From: Rotaria sp. Silwood1 | Taxonomy: Eukaryota; Rotifera; Eurotatoria; Philodinida; Philodinidae | Assembly: GCA_905250075.1 (NCBI GenBank) | Contig: CAJNOP010000645.1 | Location: forward strand, 1 to 64,000 | DNA: 64,000 nucleotides | Direction: 5' to 3' | In this document: piece after piece, positions 11,767-24,700 of the stretch | How positions within the stretch are numbered: the stretch's first letter is position 1 | Layout: each line of letters begins with the position of its first letter | Made by a program: the position numbers and the translations under genes | The notes under the pieces: generated by a model | Told to the model about the DNA's origin: nothing | Seen by the model: only the letters and a program-made list of their open reading frames with translations | The model's database searches: none

Positions 11767-14041
11767 ATGTCGATTGAAATAACTGAAAAAGAAATTTTAT
11801 ATGATAATCCATATGCACCAATCGTTAAATTTTCTTATTCAAATAATATTGATGATGAAGATATGACTGATGATGAAATATCTTCTAATATAATTAATGA
11901 TAATTTATTATATACTAGTCTTGGTTAGTATAAGAAAATAATTTAAATATATAAAAATATTTCTATTTTTATTCTTAATTATAGAACATTCATTTAAAGC
12001 ATTTTCACTTGAAGATCTTGTTAAATCATTTGATAATACAATTAATACATGTTTTTTTAATGAACAAATAATTGAATCAGAAGAATTTCTTCCTATTAAA
12101 CAAATAGATCTTATTTCTACATCAAAGTTTGTTTGTTTATTTGATTTCATATAAATCTATTTATATTTTAATAGTACATGGTCAAATTTAATTGAAAATC
12201 TTCAAACATCTTTACGTCATGATTTAAAATTACCACATATAACAAAAAATTGTCATATAGCAATGAATAATATAAATGAAAAAAATTTTTTTGATAATGA
12301 ATTTATATCAATTGATGATTTAAATGAAGATGAAGAAGAAGAATTACGTGAAAAATTAGATATGCATTCAGTTATTGTTTCATCAAATAATTTTCATCAT
12401 GAACCATTTCTTACAGCTGAACAAGTTATAAGTGAAATTGATTTTATGTTACAAGATATGACACCAGATTCAGGTTATTGTGACCATGATGTTGATGTTG
12501 ATGATGATGATGAACATTTACATGTATCATGTATTAAAAATAATGAATTTTATTTAAAAAATCAATCAATTAATTCATTAAATGAATTATATGATGAATT
12601 AAATATATTAATTAAAAATTTATCAAATATACTTATACAAGAATTAGATAATCGAGATGAATTTGAATATGAAAAAGAAACTAAAAATACATTTATTTCA
12701 CTTGTACTTAGTATTCAAGTAAGATAATTAAATCTTTTTTTTTTCAGAGGAAAATTCTATTGTGTTTTGTTTTACTTTGTTTAGAATAAACGTCGACAAT
12801 ATGAAAATGATAAAATTGAAAAACATCGTGGAAATAACAATCATATTGAACCGGGAACAGTAAATTTTATTTTATTCTTTATATAATCCGAAAATATTAA
12901 TTTATTATTATCATCATTCCTAGTAGATATGATTATTATGATTGTATGAGACTAGTGAATTTATTAATACTCATTGTATCTATCGGGAATTCTTCTTCTT
13001 TCCTAGTGAGAGATAAAATGTGTTATCTGAATATTTATTATTATAGATATGAACTGCTAAACAAACTTTCTTTCTTTCTTTCTTTCTTTGCGTTTCTTTT
13101 CTGTAGTATTACTACTATCTAGCGTTTGTTGTTAATTAGATAAAAGCATAGATGGAATGTAGAAAGAAAAGAAAAGAAGAAAAAAAAAGAGGTCATGTTG
13201 ATTGGAAAGAATGTTTTAATTATCGAACAATTCTGCCTCATCGGAAATAAAAATAGACAAAAATTAAATAAGATGATGAAGTTTTTATTGTCATTGGTTC
13301 GAATCTGTGAACAGGATATTATTCAGAACACATTTGCATTAAATTATAATATTGTCGATGAATAAAGACATTAGAAATTTGAAAAGTCTATCTTATTGAT
13401 TAGAGAAATACAAAAGACAAACTAGCACATTTCAACAACATTAATATATATATATATGAATAGATGACATGAATGAAAACATGCTGAAATATCCATGTTT
13501 ATTTATTTATTTTCTTTTTATCTATATAATACAATCATCGATTAACTCTGATAGTAGAATTTTCATATTATCTATATTATTAAACGATAATAAGATAGTT
13601 TCTTTATTGAAAGATAAATCTTTCAAGACAATAAATTAATCATAATTTTGATGAAAAAATAAAAATTTCTGATGAAAGATTTCTATGCTTAATTGAATCA
13701 AATAATAATAAAAAAAAACAACATTGATGTAATAGTTTATCCTCAAGGATATTTATCTTATGATACAAAAAAAAAATATTTTAAATATTGTAATATATTT
13801 TTATTTCTAGTATTTAACAACAATAATACCATTTGATCGTGATCATCCAACATATCTATCAGTTGAACATTTAGAAAATTTAAATAAAAGTTTATTATTA
13901 TTTAAAATTTTATTTTATTTTTTTAAATTTATAAATTATTTTCTTTTATATATTCTAGTTCTTTATGCTATTAATGAAGATAGTGCTCAAGTACCTGATC
14001 TATTAACAAATTATATTCTTAAAGTTCTATGTCCATATTAA
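11767..14041 (+). CDS. FEZ/UNC-76 kinesin-1 cargo adaptor
   Basis: Six exons (11767-11923, 11985-12126, 12175-12718, 12785-12859, 13811-13889, 13959-14041) sum to 1080 nt, or 359 residues, matching FEZ1/FEZ2 size (about 350-390). FEZ-type blocks are the N-terminal acidic region, FKAFSLEDLVKSFD (around residue 60), an acidic Asp/Glu cluster, a LTAEQVISEIDFML helix, the coiled-coil LNELYDELNILIKNL with EYEKETKNTFISLVLSIQNK, and the conserved end TIIPFDRDH plus VPDLLTNYILKVLCPY. FEZ proteins link kinesin-1 to vesicle cargo for axonal transport and axon bundling; the protein should be cytoplasmic. An acidic insert DVDVDDDDEH sits in exon 3. The 950-bp intron 12860-13810 has microsatellite-like (TTTC)n near 13070 but no gene. 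Confidence 0.9.
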
Positions 14042-14401
14042 TACTCAAAAAAAGAAAAATAATCGTTGTTTTTTTTGTACTAGTCATATTTAACAATGTT
14101 TTTGCTGTGTGTGTGTGTGTGCGTTTTTTGTTTTGTGCTTCTATTTCTATGATCAATGACATGATTGAGATATGTAGACCAGTTTGCATTTAAAATCAAA
14201 CATTTTGTTTTGATATTGAATCTAGTCGTATATTTGATTTGGACTGATAAATACGTGTTCATTGTATATATACATATGCATATTGTCATTTTATTTCAAG
14301 CATATTATTAAATGTATTTTGTTGTCTGTTTAGTTTTTATTTCTGAAAAGAAAAATAATAAAAAATATTTTAACTTGTAGACAAAAAAAAAGAAAGAAAG
14401 A
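14042..14401. other. Spacer between FEZ and TMEM223-like genes
   Basis: About 360 bp containing the FEZ 3' UTR and the promoter of the next gene, both rightward. A short (GT)n run lies near 14107-14121. Nothing else was seen. Confidence 0.5.
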
Positions 14402-15437
14402 ATGATTTTACTTCGTTCTGTACTTTGTCCAACATGGCGTCATATTGGATATAATCTAACAAAATCAATAGTTCGAAATAAAACATCAACATCAGCTTTT
14501 TCAAATATTCAAAAAACTCTTTCAAAAAATATACTTATTTTTGAATATAAAGATCGATTATTACCATTATTAGGTGCTATTGGTTTATTTCAATTTATAA
14601 CATTTGATATTCTTGCTTATTGGAGTTTTTATTTATTTGGAACAGTTACAGCTAAACCAGAACATTTAACATCAAATTCAACAATAATTGAACGTGCAGC
14701 AACAATTGTACCAACAACAAGATTTCGATATGCAACAAATATTGTTATTGTTTTACTTAGTAAGTTGAGTTTAACAAAAAAAAACAAAAAACAATAGAAA
14801 TTAATGACGAGTAATAAATGAAGTACAGCTTTTTTATATTACATAGATCAATAAATTTCCTGGAAGGCGACATCCTGAAATAAAATGTTTACGATAGATA
14901 GAAACAAAACATTGTTTATTACAATAAAAGTATGATATGATAGAATAAAGCAAATTAGTAAAGATTATTATTTGTCAAAGATATTTTAAGTTTTAATAAT
15001 AATGATTTCGAAATTTAAACTTTTATCAACTTTAAACGAAAAAAAAAGAGTTAATTTCAATCATTAATTTTTTTGTTTTTGAACTTGTTTTAATTCTGAT
15101 AATAAAAAGAAAAATATGTTTTTTGTATTGATTGTCATTTTTAGGCGGTGCTATATTTGGTGCTTGTATAATATATCCAGCTCGATGTATACGTCGTCTT
15201 TATCTACTCAAGGATGGTTCGTCTATTGGTATTGTCACTTATGCATTATGGCCAAGTGCACGAAAATTTACTGTACCATTAGAATATGTATCTTCACAAA
15301 CTGGTTTACAAAATTCAGGTATATTTCATAAAATAAAGATTCGAAATCGATGGCTTTCACATTTAGTTAATAGAAAAGAAGGAACATTTTATAATAAATC
15401 TATATATGAAACTATAATTGCTTTAAAACGTTTTTGA
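14402..15437 (+). CDS. TMEM223-like mitochondrial inner-membrane protein
   Basis: Two exons (14402-14759 and 15145-15437) sum to 651 nt, or 216 residues, close to human TMEM223. The N-terminus is basic and Ser/Thr-rich without acidic residues in the first 30, as in a mitochondrial presequence. After ILIFEYKDRLLPLLGAIGLF comes a first membrane segment, and a second hydrophobic segment straddles the intron (IVIVLL to GAIFGACIIY). The C-terminal part, with ARCIRRLYLLKDG, VTYALWPSARKFTVPLEYVS and a final KSIYETIIALKRF, follows the TMEM223 pattern of a matrix-side beta-rich region. In vertebrates TMEM223 assists cytochrome c oxidase (COX1) biogenesis. TMEM186 and TMEM70 belong to the same superfamily and are the main alternatives. 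AATAAA occurs at about 15514. Confidence 0.68.
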
Positions 15438-18301
15438 CATTATTGTCTTCTTTTGTTTTTTTATGTGTATTGTTTGCCCTTAGTTGTTGTTGTTGTTCTT
15501 TTTTTTTTTATGAAATAAATATATCATATGTAGGAAATTCTCAAGAATTCTATTGTGAATTTATTTGACAAAATTCATGTAGATATCCGATTAATAAATA
15601 AACATGTATTCATTTGTATGATAAGATATGAAAATAAAAGTATAATATTACAATAATCAAAAATAAAAGTCCATAGTTGGAATATTAAATTGACAAAAAC
15701 ACAAAAAGAAAAAAAACCTTGTCTATATTATCTGATCTTCATTGGTTGTCAATCTGTCATTAATGAAGAAAAACTATCTTTTTGTCAGATTATCATTGCA
15801 GTTTTTTTTTATCAACAAATTGATTTTACTACTATTATGACTATAATAAATCATAAGTTCTTTATTTTTTTTGTTTTCTATGTACTTCATCATTCAAATG
15901 ATATATTATCAAATTCATCTTATTTTTGTTAATTTGTTATGTTATTTAATAGATAAAAATGAAAGAAAAACTCAAAATATATTTTCACATATGATAAAAA
16001 ATAATATATAATATATGTCATTTATTTATAAAATTTCATTTTTTTGGAAATTTACAATGTAATTATATATAATGAAAAATAGATAATCAAGTATATACAT
16101 AATTTGATGACATAGATATTTGTTGTTGTTGTTTTTAGAAGAGACATTCTCATGTTTAGAATGATAGATTACCTAATAAGTACAGCTATCATTTGTACGT
16201 AGTATTCATGTAGTCTGTCAACGACAACACCGCACAAAGAAAAATAGAAAAAAAAAGAATAAACTCAAAGATTAATTCCATAAGGTCAACGTACGACGAT
16301 GACATCCGTATTTCTTGACATATAGAAAACCTCAGATAATATGGAAAGACATTAAAAAATAGGTATATTTGTCTCAAGAGTATAGAAGAAAGAAAAATAT
16401 AAGTCAATAGATTTGTTTTGTTTTTTATTATTGATATTGAGATGTTGTATATACTTAGTCTAACGATCGTGATCTTTATTCTAGTTTCTTTTTTTTTTTT
16501 TTTTGTCGACAGATTGACATGCAAACTGGCCTTTTTCTTCTTCTTGGAGAAAACTTCTTTTGTTCGTTATCATCATCATGATTGTCTCAGTTGCATTAGA
16601 GTCAACATAAATAGCATCAAAAAGAATCATCACGTATGAAGTTGCTGTTTGTTATTTTCTAGTTTTCTTAGCTTTTTCTATACTGTCTAAAAACGACATT
16701 TTCTATCTATTGACGATATTGTCATATTGTCTTTATCGTCCTATAGTTGAGGACAACGTTCTTGTGCAACCATCTTTTTGCTTATATTACTAGGATTATC
16801 AGCATCAGTCGTAGACGCCTACATTTCTAGAATACGTGTGGCAAGAAAACACTCAGTATTAGACGTGTACATTTGTATATGTTGTTCTTATTGAGATAGG
16901 CTTATATATCTCGATTTTTCTTGTCTAGCACAACAACAAAAAAAAAAAATAAATAGGAATTCCATTGTTCTAATACGATGTTTTTTGCATCAGTCCAACG
17001 ACCTTTTTCAACAAGGTTTGTTAATTATCTCCCTCCCTCTCTCTCTCTCTTTGTACATATATATATATATACATATATAGATAGATCGATAGATGTATAT
17101 ATATATATATATGTATACTGCATAAAATGAATTGGATAAAGATTGAGATCGGCATGTAAGTGAAGATTTAGATAAACATAGAAAAACAAAACAAGCTTGT
17201 TTTTTTTTTGTTTTTGTAAAATTAGTTTATAATAGTTGATAGACAAGTATATTGATAGTGGTCATCATCATATCAATTAAAGAGTTTTCTTAGTTATGCT
17301 TTTGTGTATGTCCAGGGACGATTAGCATTCTTTCTTTTCTATCGTCATTGTAGTTGTCGATCATATTGGACGACTTATCTCAATACATTTACTTATCTTT
17401 TTTAGCTCGTTTTCTGTCCATATAGAATGATTGCAATATGCTTTCATGTCTTCTGTCTCTCATTTTCTTGTTGTTAGCAATAGATGTGATGCTGAGTTGA
17501 CTCTTCTTTCTTTTTTTTTTTTCTTCTCTTCTCTCTGTGTATATTGCTATATTTCATAGTTACTACTGCTGTTGTTGTTGTTGTTATCTTGTCAATTGTC
17601 TTTTTATAGTTGTTCTCTTCATTTTTAGAGGAGGACCTTTCGTTTCTATCCATTCTTGTTCCTTTTTTCGCCACCCTACCGATAGTAACATGCATACATT
17701 CTAGTTGTCTACTGCTGTCTTACAATTATCCATCAATAGACAGTATTTTGTTGTTCTTATTCTAGAAGAGAGCAATATACACACGACTAAGAGAAGAAGA
17801 AGAAGAAGAAGAAGATGCGAACATGCCAAAATGTGCAACAGATATCTTGTAAAGAAGAAAAAAAAAAAAGAAAAACGATAGAAGAGAACTTTTGTCATAA
17901 TGTCTCGCTCTTTTAGTTAATATTAGAGATTGTACGAACAGAATATCGTTCTCCTTCTGCTTCTTCTCCTATACAAGATGGAAAATGTTAGATGATCAAC
18001 ACCGATTTGTGCAAATACAGGAAAGGACATATTTTTTCTACCGCGCACAATAGTACATGGTTTTCTTCGTCTTGTTCCTGTTTTTCTTCTCCTTCTCCTT
18101 CTCCTTCTCCTTCTTCTTCCTTGTTATGTCTTAGCTTGTCGTCGACCATCTATAATCTTTTTTATGATTATTTCTTTGATACTTTTTCTACATATAGACA
18201 TACATATAACTGAAAATGGATGGATAATATCTCGTCTCTTTATTTTTTATTGTTAAGATAGATAAATAGCTAGTAAATCGATCGATTGACGAAAAACCGC
18301 T
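15438..18301. other. Long intergenic region upstream of twitchin
   Basis: About 2.9 kb with no supported coding exon. It should contain the TMEM223 3' UTR and the twitchin promoter and 5' UTR, possibly with untranslated exons. Low-complexity tracts are frequent: (CT)n and (TA)n at 17031-17113, GAA-type at about 17790-17815 and CTT/TCC-type at about 18083-18120. Open frames here are made of low-complexity or poly-hydrophobic sequence and are not credible genes. Confidence 0.55.
17031..17113. repeat. (CT)n / (TA)n microsatellite cluster
   Basis: A run of CTCTCT is followed by TATATA and GATAGA-type repeats. It is simple sequence with no evidence of function. Confidence 0.8.
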
Positions 18302-21300
18302 ATGGCAGCGAGTGCTCCTCGATTTACTAAGCCGCCAGCTATTCGACAATCACCCGATGATCCTACACGTCTCTATTTCGAATGTCAAGTTCAAGGAACG
18401 CCCAAGCCCGATATAACTTGGTTTCAAAATGAAAATAAAATTTCACCAACATCAACTAAACATAAACAAACATTTAATACAGCAACAGGAAATAATTATG
18501 ATGTCGTACTTGAAATAACTGATCTTGGTCCAAATGATGCTGGAACATATAAAATTATTGTTAAAAATAAAGCTGGAGAAGTAACAGCTAATGTTACTCT
18601 CAATTTTTCAAATGAAGATGAATCTAATGCAGCACCACCAACTGAAAAGTAAATAAAAAATTTTTTTGTTTCTCTTCAAATAACTAACATATTGAAATAT
18701 TAAAACAAAAACAAAAATTGTTTTTTTTTAAAGTTTGGTTGAAGGTACTGCACCAACATTTATTCAAAAACCTATTATAAAACAAGAAAATGATGGTAAA
18801 CGTTTAATATTTGAATGTAAAATTTCTGCCGATCCTAAACCAGATTTATTTTGGTCACGTGATGATATTTCAATATCAGACTCAGGTCGTTATTTAATCT
18901 ATTGTGATCCATTACCAAATAATTTATATCTTGCCTGTCTTGAAATTGATGATGTTAATGCAACTGATGCTGGAAAATATAAAATTTCAGCAAAGAATAA
19001 ATTAGGAGAAAGCAATGCACATATTCAATTAAATCTTGATAGTAAGTTCTTCTATATATGATAGAATATAATCATTTGAAGATATTATTTTGAATACAAA
19101 AAAATTTTTTTTTTTTTTTTCAAATAATTATTTAGATCAAGATCAAGGTAGTAGTAGTAGTAGTAGTAGTAGTGGTGTTGGTCGACCATCATTTACTGTA
19201 GCACCACAAGTACGAATGTTTGAAGAATCAATATTATTAGAAGGTCTATGTACAGCCGATCCAGTACCAAGTTTTACATGGACACTTGATGGAAAAGCTA
19301 TTAGTGTTGGAACAAAATATAGACAAGGAATATTATCTGAAGGAAATACACATCGAATTTTTCTTGAAATATTACAATTAACTAAAAAAGATACTGGTAC
19401 ATATAAATTAACAGCTAAAAATGTTAAAGGTGATGGTGGTGCAACTATACAATTAAATATTGAAGGAATTGATTTCAAGTTTGTGAATTTTTTTTTGAAT
19501 AAAAAAAAAAAAATTTTTTTATTCTTCTATTTATTAGATTACCAGACGGTCTTGCACCTTCGTTTCTTAATAAGCCATCAATTAAACAAGATGCTAAAAC
19601 AGTTACAATTCAATTTGATATTGCTGCTGATCCAAGTCCATCATTACATTGGTTAAAAGATGGAAAAGAATTACTTAATGTTGATAAAATTATTGCTCGT
19701 ATGAATCGAATTGGAGGAAATAAATTTACTATTTCACTTGATATTAAGGTTTGATTATTTTAATTGTTCTTTTCTCAGAACAAAAAACAAAACTTTGTTT
19801 TTTTTTGTTGTGTATAGAATTTAACTCAATCAGATAGTGGTGTTTATAAATGTACCTTATCAAATGAACTTGGTACAGCTGTAGCAAATATTGTTATTAA
19901 AGTTACTGGTAAATTATTATTATTTGATAATTAGATAGAGATAAATTTTATAAGAATAATTTTATTTTTTTTTTAATAGGAGATAAAGCTACATTAGAAC
20001 AATTAGATAGAATAGCTCCAGCATTTGAAAAACCAAAAATTACAAAAGATACAAAACAAAAATCAATTAAAATTGAATGTCGTTGTCAAGGAAAACAAGA
20101 ACCAAAAATAACATGGAAAAAAGATAAAATTGAACTTAAAGATACACCGAATAAATATAAAATAACTAAAATAAAAGAAGCTAATGATACATATATATTT
20201 ATACTTGAAATCTTAGTAAGTTTCTTTTCTTTATTTTAATAATAATAGTAAACATTTAAATAGAAATTATAATTAATGCTTACAGTTTTTTCGACTCGTT
20301 AGTTTGAAACTAAAATAAATATTATATTTATAATCAACAGAAAAAAAAAATTCAACATTAATTAGTATATTCAATAATTGAAATAAAGCTATTTATCAAA
20401 TTTCAGTTCTTATACATTCTTATTAGAATAAATCATGTACGATGTAATTTTATAAATCATATCAAGAGTAGAATTCATAAAAAAAAAAAGATATTTCGGA
20501 TTAATATTTAGTATAATTCAATTTGTAATATAGATTTTTCTAATTTCTTTTGTTTTCTTCATATTTAGAATATTACTACAACTGATACTGGCATTTATAA
20601 AGTCTTAGGTAAAAATGATGCTGGTGATTCTCAAGCATTAATTAATTTAACAGTTGAAGCTGATGCTGAACCACCGTAAGATAATTATTTATTATTAATA
20701 GATATTTCAAAAAGAATTTTTATTTTATTCTAATAGGAAAGATGAAGAAGAGAAAAAACCTAAACCAAAAGAAGTAAATAGTAATAAAATGACAGCACCT
20801 GTTTTTACTGATAAACCAAAAGAAGTGGTATGTATATTTAAATTATATTTATTTATTTAAATATATTTCTTTTTGCTTTCTCATTTTCTAGACAGCTACT
20901 GATGGTGATAAAGTATTAATTCAATGTAAAGTAACTGGTTCACCAAAACCTGAAATTACATGGTTTTTTAATAAAAAAGAAGTTAAACCATCAGCTGTAA
21001 GTTGAAATTTATTTATATTTCATACTTACTATTATGTCAATAGATAATAAGTACAAAAAAAAAAAATAAGCAGCCTAAGTTAACTAACACAGATATGATC
21101 AGTGTTTTATCCAGAGGGGGGCGGTGCCCCACGAAAATCGAGTTCGCCTCCCCCCCGAGACTTGTGATAATCGTGCTACGAATACATGGCTTCCCCCCTC
21201 CCGAAAATAATTTTTCGCCCCTCCGGAGAAAAAATTCTGGATATGATTTACAGCCCATTTTCCATTGGCCAATCAGAGAATAATAGAGATTTAATTTTAG

Positions 21301-21769
21301 CTCATCAAAATCTAGTATGTTTTCGTCTTGTCAACTCAAAAAAAGCTATGATAAGATTTGATTTGTTAATAGAATGTCATGTCGAATTCTAAGTTGATGA
21401 TAGAAAACTTCTGCTGAAATATGATTAACTAGAAATAGTTTCTTTTTGTCCTACACAAGTACATTTCAATAAGAATTTTCTCAATTATTGTAAGAAGATA
21501 ATATATTGTTTTTTTTGGGAGTACATAAAAAAGTACCATCGTAAATGTCGTTCGACAAGGATAATAATACTATTTAAAATATTAAAGATTTTTATCTATC
21601 CTTTCTTTTTTCTTTTTTGTTTATAATAGGAATATGTACAAGAATATGATGGTACAACAGCTAAATTAACAATACCTGATGGTTATGTTGATGATAGTGG
21701 TGATTGGATGTGTGAAGCATGGAATGAAGCTGGTGAAGCAACACAAACAATACGTGTAACAATTAAAGG
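18302..21769 (+). other. Twitchin N-terminal block of six Ig (I-set) domains
   Basis: Ig domains are centred in exons beginning at 18302, 18735, 19136, 19539, 19979 and 20737. Each shows the I-set pattern: Cys in strand B for most, Trp in strand C, and an Asp-x-Gly-x-Tyr motif in strand F (for example [29 protein letters not shown]). A poly-Ser run begins the third domain at about 19148. The sixth domain is split by a 630-bp intron with a GC-rich insertion. Confidence 0.85.
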
Positions 21770-24700
21770 TACAATAATTTAATATATAATTTTTATATTT
21801 AAATAATATATTTTTAAATAGAAAAACGTGGTAAAGCTAAACGTATTAAAAAACCACCACCAAAAACAGCTCCAAAAAAAGATGAAGAACCAAGTAAAAA
21901 AGATCAACGAAAACAAGCACTTGAACAACAAAAAGTTCAAGAAACTGGTAAAATTCATATATATATATATATATATAGTTTTAAAAAATTAATTAAATAT
22001 TTATCTACATTTTTCATATATAATAGCACCAGCACCAGCACCAGCACCAGCGCCAGCACCAGCACCAACACCAGTAGAACCTGCACCTACTATCGGAACT
22101 CCACCAACAACTAATGTTGAAGAAGATGATCGTCGTGTACCTGTTATACAAAGTAAAATATAATTTTATTTTTTGCAAAAAAATTCTTTATATGAATTAT
22201 TTTAGCTGATGAATCTGGATATGAAGAAGAAGGTCCACGTCGTGCTAAAACAATTGATAAACCAGTTGATAAACCAAAACGTGTATCACAATCAAAACTT
22301 GATGTTATAACAGAAAATATATCAAGTAAGTTAATAAAGCATGTTATATTATTATCATGCATGATTAATCAGGTCAATCAAAACCACGTGAACGTAAAAA
22401 ACGTGATCCACTTGAATCACATACAGAGTCATTAGCACCTATATTTATTGAAAAACCTGAAAATACTAGTGCGAAAGAAGGTAAAACAATAATTCGCATT
22501 TTAGCTTAGAATTAGATATTAGTTAGTATTTTTAAAATTTTATTAATATAATTATAATATACAGGACAATCAACATTTGTTGAAGTTGTTGTTGATGGAA
22601 ATCCATTTCCAAAAGTAACATGGTATAAAGGAAAAGTTGAAATAGTTGAAGGTGTTAAGTTTAAAACCGAACTTGATTCAACAACAGGTATTGCTACATT
22701 ATTTATTACAAAATGTCGTGATAAAGATGAATCACCATATGCTGTTACAATACAAAATGAACATGGTGAAGTTCAAGCTGAATTTCACATTTATGTTAAA
22801 GGTATAAGATGAGTAGAATAGAATAAATATATTATCAATGATTTATTTATTAAATACATAAGAATACTATATTATATATATATATAGCGGCGAAAAGTGA
22901 TGCAGATTTTCGTGAGATATTAAAACATCGTGACAAACAAAAGAAAAAAATTGAAGAAGAAGAACGAGAACAAATTAATTTAAAACACGTTTGTAAATAT
23001 TAAAACAAATTAATTGTTTAATATTAAATAGATATAGATCAGAATAGTTTTTAGTTTTTTTAATATTTTGCATGATTTATTTTAATTGTAATGTTTTTTT
23101 TTTTTATTTTATTCTATAAATTTTTTTTTTTTTTTTTAGCTCCACAAATTCGTACTGATCAACCAGAAGAGGTAATATATTAATTAATTATCAATATAAT
23201 CTTTAGTTAGTAAAACTTCCAAAAAAGGAAACCTAATATATTTGTGGTGAAATTTTCTATTTGTAATTTAAATTAGTATCAGATAGAAATGAGTGCATTT
23301 TTATTTTTTTTTATTTGTGTTGTTTGTAATATCTCTCAGACGGGTGGTGGTGGTGGTGGTGAAGATAATGGAACTGGTTCACGTCGTTCAAGTACAATGG
23401 ATGATCGAAGACCATCGCTTCGTCGTGTTGATCAAGAAAGTTTACTTAAAGTTAGACGAGATTCAAAAACACGTCGACCATCATTAGCTGATGTTATACC
23501 TGATTGGCCTGCTTTACATAAAGTTAAACGACCAGAGAAGGTGAACTACAATCATATATGCTTTATGGAAATCACATATATATATCTATTTCAATATCAA
23601 TATTTAAATTGCTTCTGAATGGATACAGATCGAACATATTCATCATCTACGTTTAAATGTGCATGAACACTTTTGTGTTTTTTGAATGTATGAATTATTT
23701 TATTTTGAATATAATTCTATGCATGAGCATGAAAAATATATATAAATAGAAATGAATAATATTTAATTAATTTTAATATATTTATATTAATAGGAAAAAG
23801 AATCATTTGTTGAACCATTAAAAGATATTAAATGTAAAGAAGAAGATGGAGAAATTACATTTCAATGTACGTTTTGTAAACCTAGTTCACGTTTACGTTG
23901 GTAAGAATTTCAAAATAAAAAATAATCATTATGTTATTTTTTTGTTTTTTAATTTTATATAAGGCTTAAAAATAAAATTGAAATTTTTCATGGTTTAAAA
24001 TATCATTTTGATACAAATGGAGCTAAGTAAGTAGAACAAAAAAAAAAAAACAAAAATTTTGTTTTTTTTGATTCATTTCTTTATGGAAAAAAAATTTTAA
24101 AATTTTTTTATTAGACAAACATTAACTATTTATAAATTACATCCTGATGATTCAGGAAAATATTTTTGTCGTGTTAATGATGTTGAAACTTCTGCATGGC
24201 TTGAAGTTGCACGTAAATATAAATATTTATTTGAAAATTGAAATACAATATTTCATTTTTTTTTAGCTGCTAAACCATTATATGATTTTTATAAAGAATT
24301 ACCAGCTAAAATGGAAGTATTTCGAACAAAACAAACTATACTTGAATGTCATGTTAATGATCCAAATGCACCTGTTAAATGGTTTAAAAATGGAGTTCCT
24401 ATTGATGTAAGTTTATACAAAAAAAAAAATTTTATTCTATTCTTTTACCTAAGAATTACCTTATTAGATAACAATAATTAAGCGTTTGATAGTTGATCTA
24501 AATGATAATAAAATTTTTATTCGATTAAAAATCTTAGTTTTAGTATTAAATCAATTTTGGTTTTTTTTTTTATTAAGAATTTGTTTAATCTATTAAACTT
24601 GTAGGCATAAAAACAAAAACTCCCTAGGGAACAAAAAGAACTTTGAATCAAAATGTCGTATTGTCCCCCAAAATCGTATTGAGATCAACAATACAATGTA

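Noticed and set aside
15690-15932. 80-codon plus-strand frame
   Set aside because: It is AT-rich low-complexity sequence without an ATG start, splice context or similarity.
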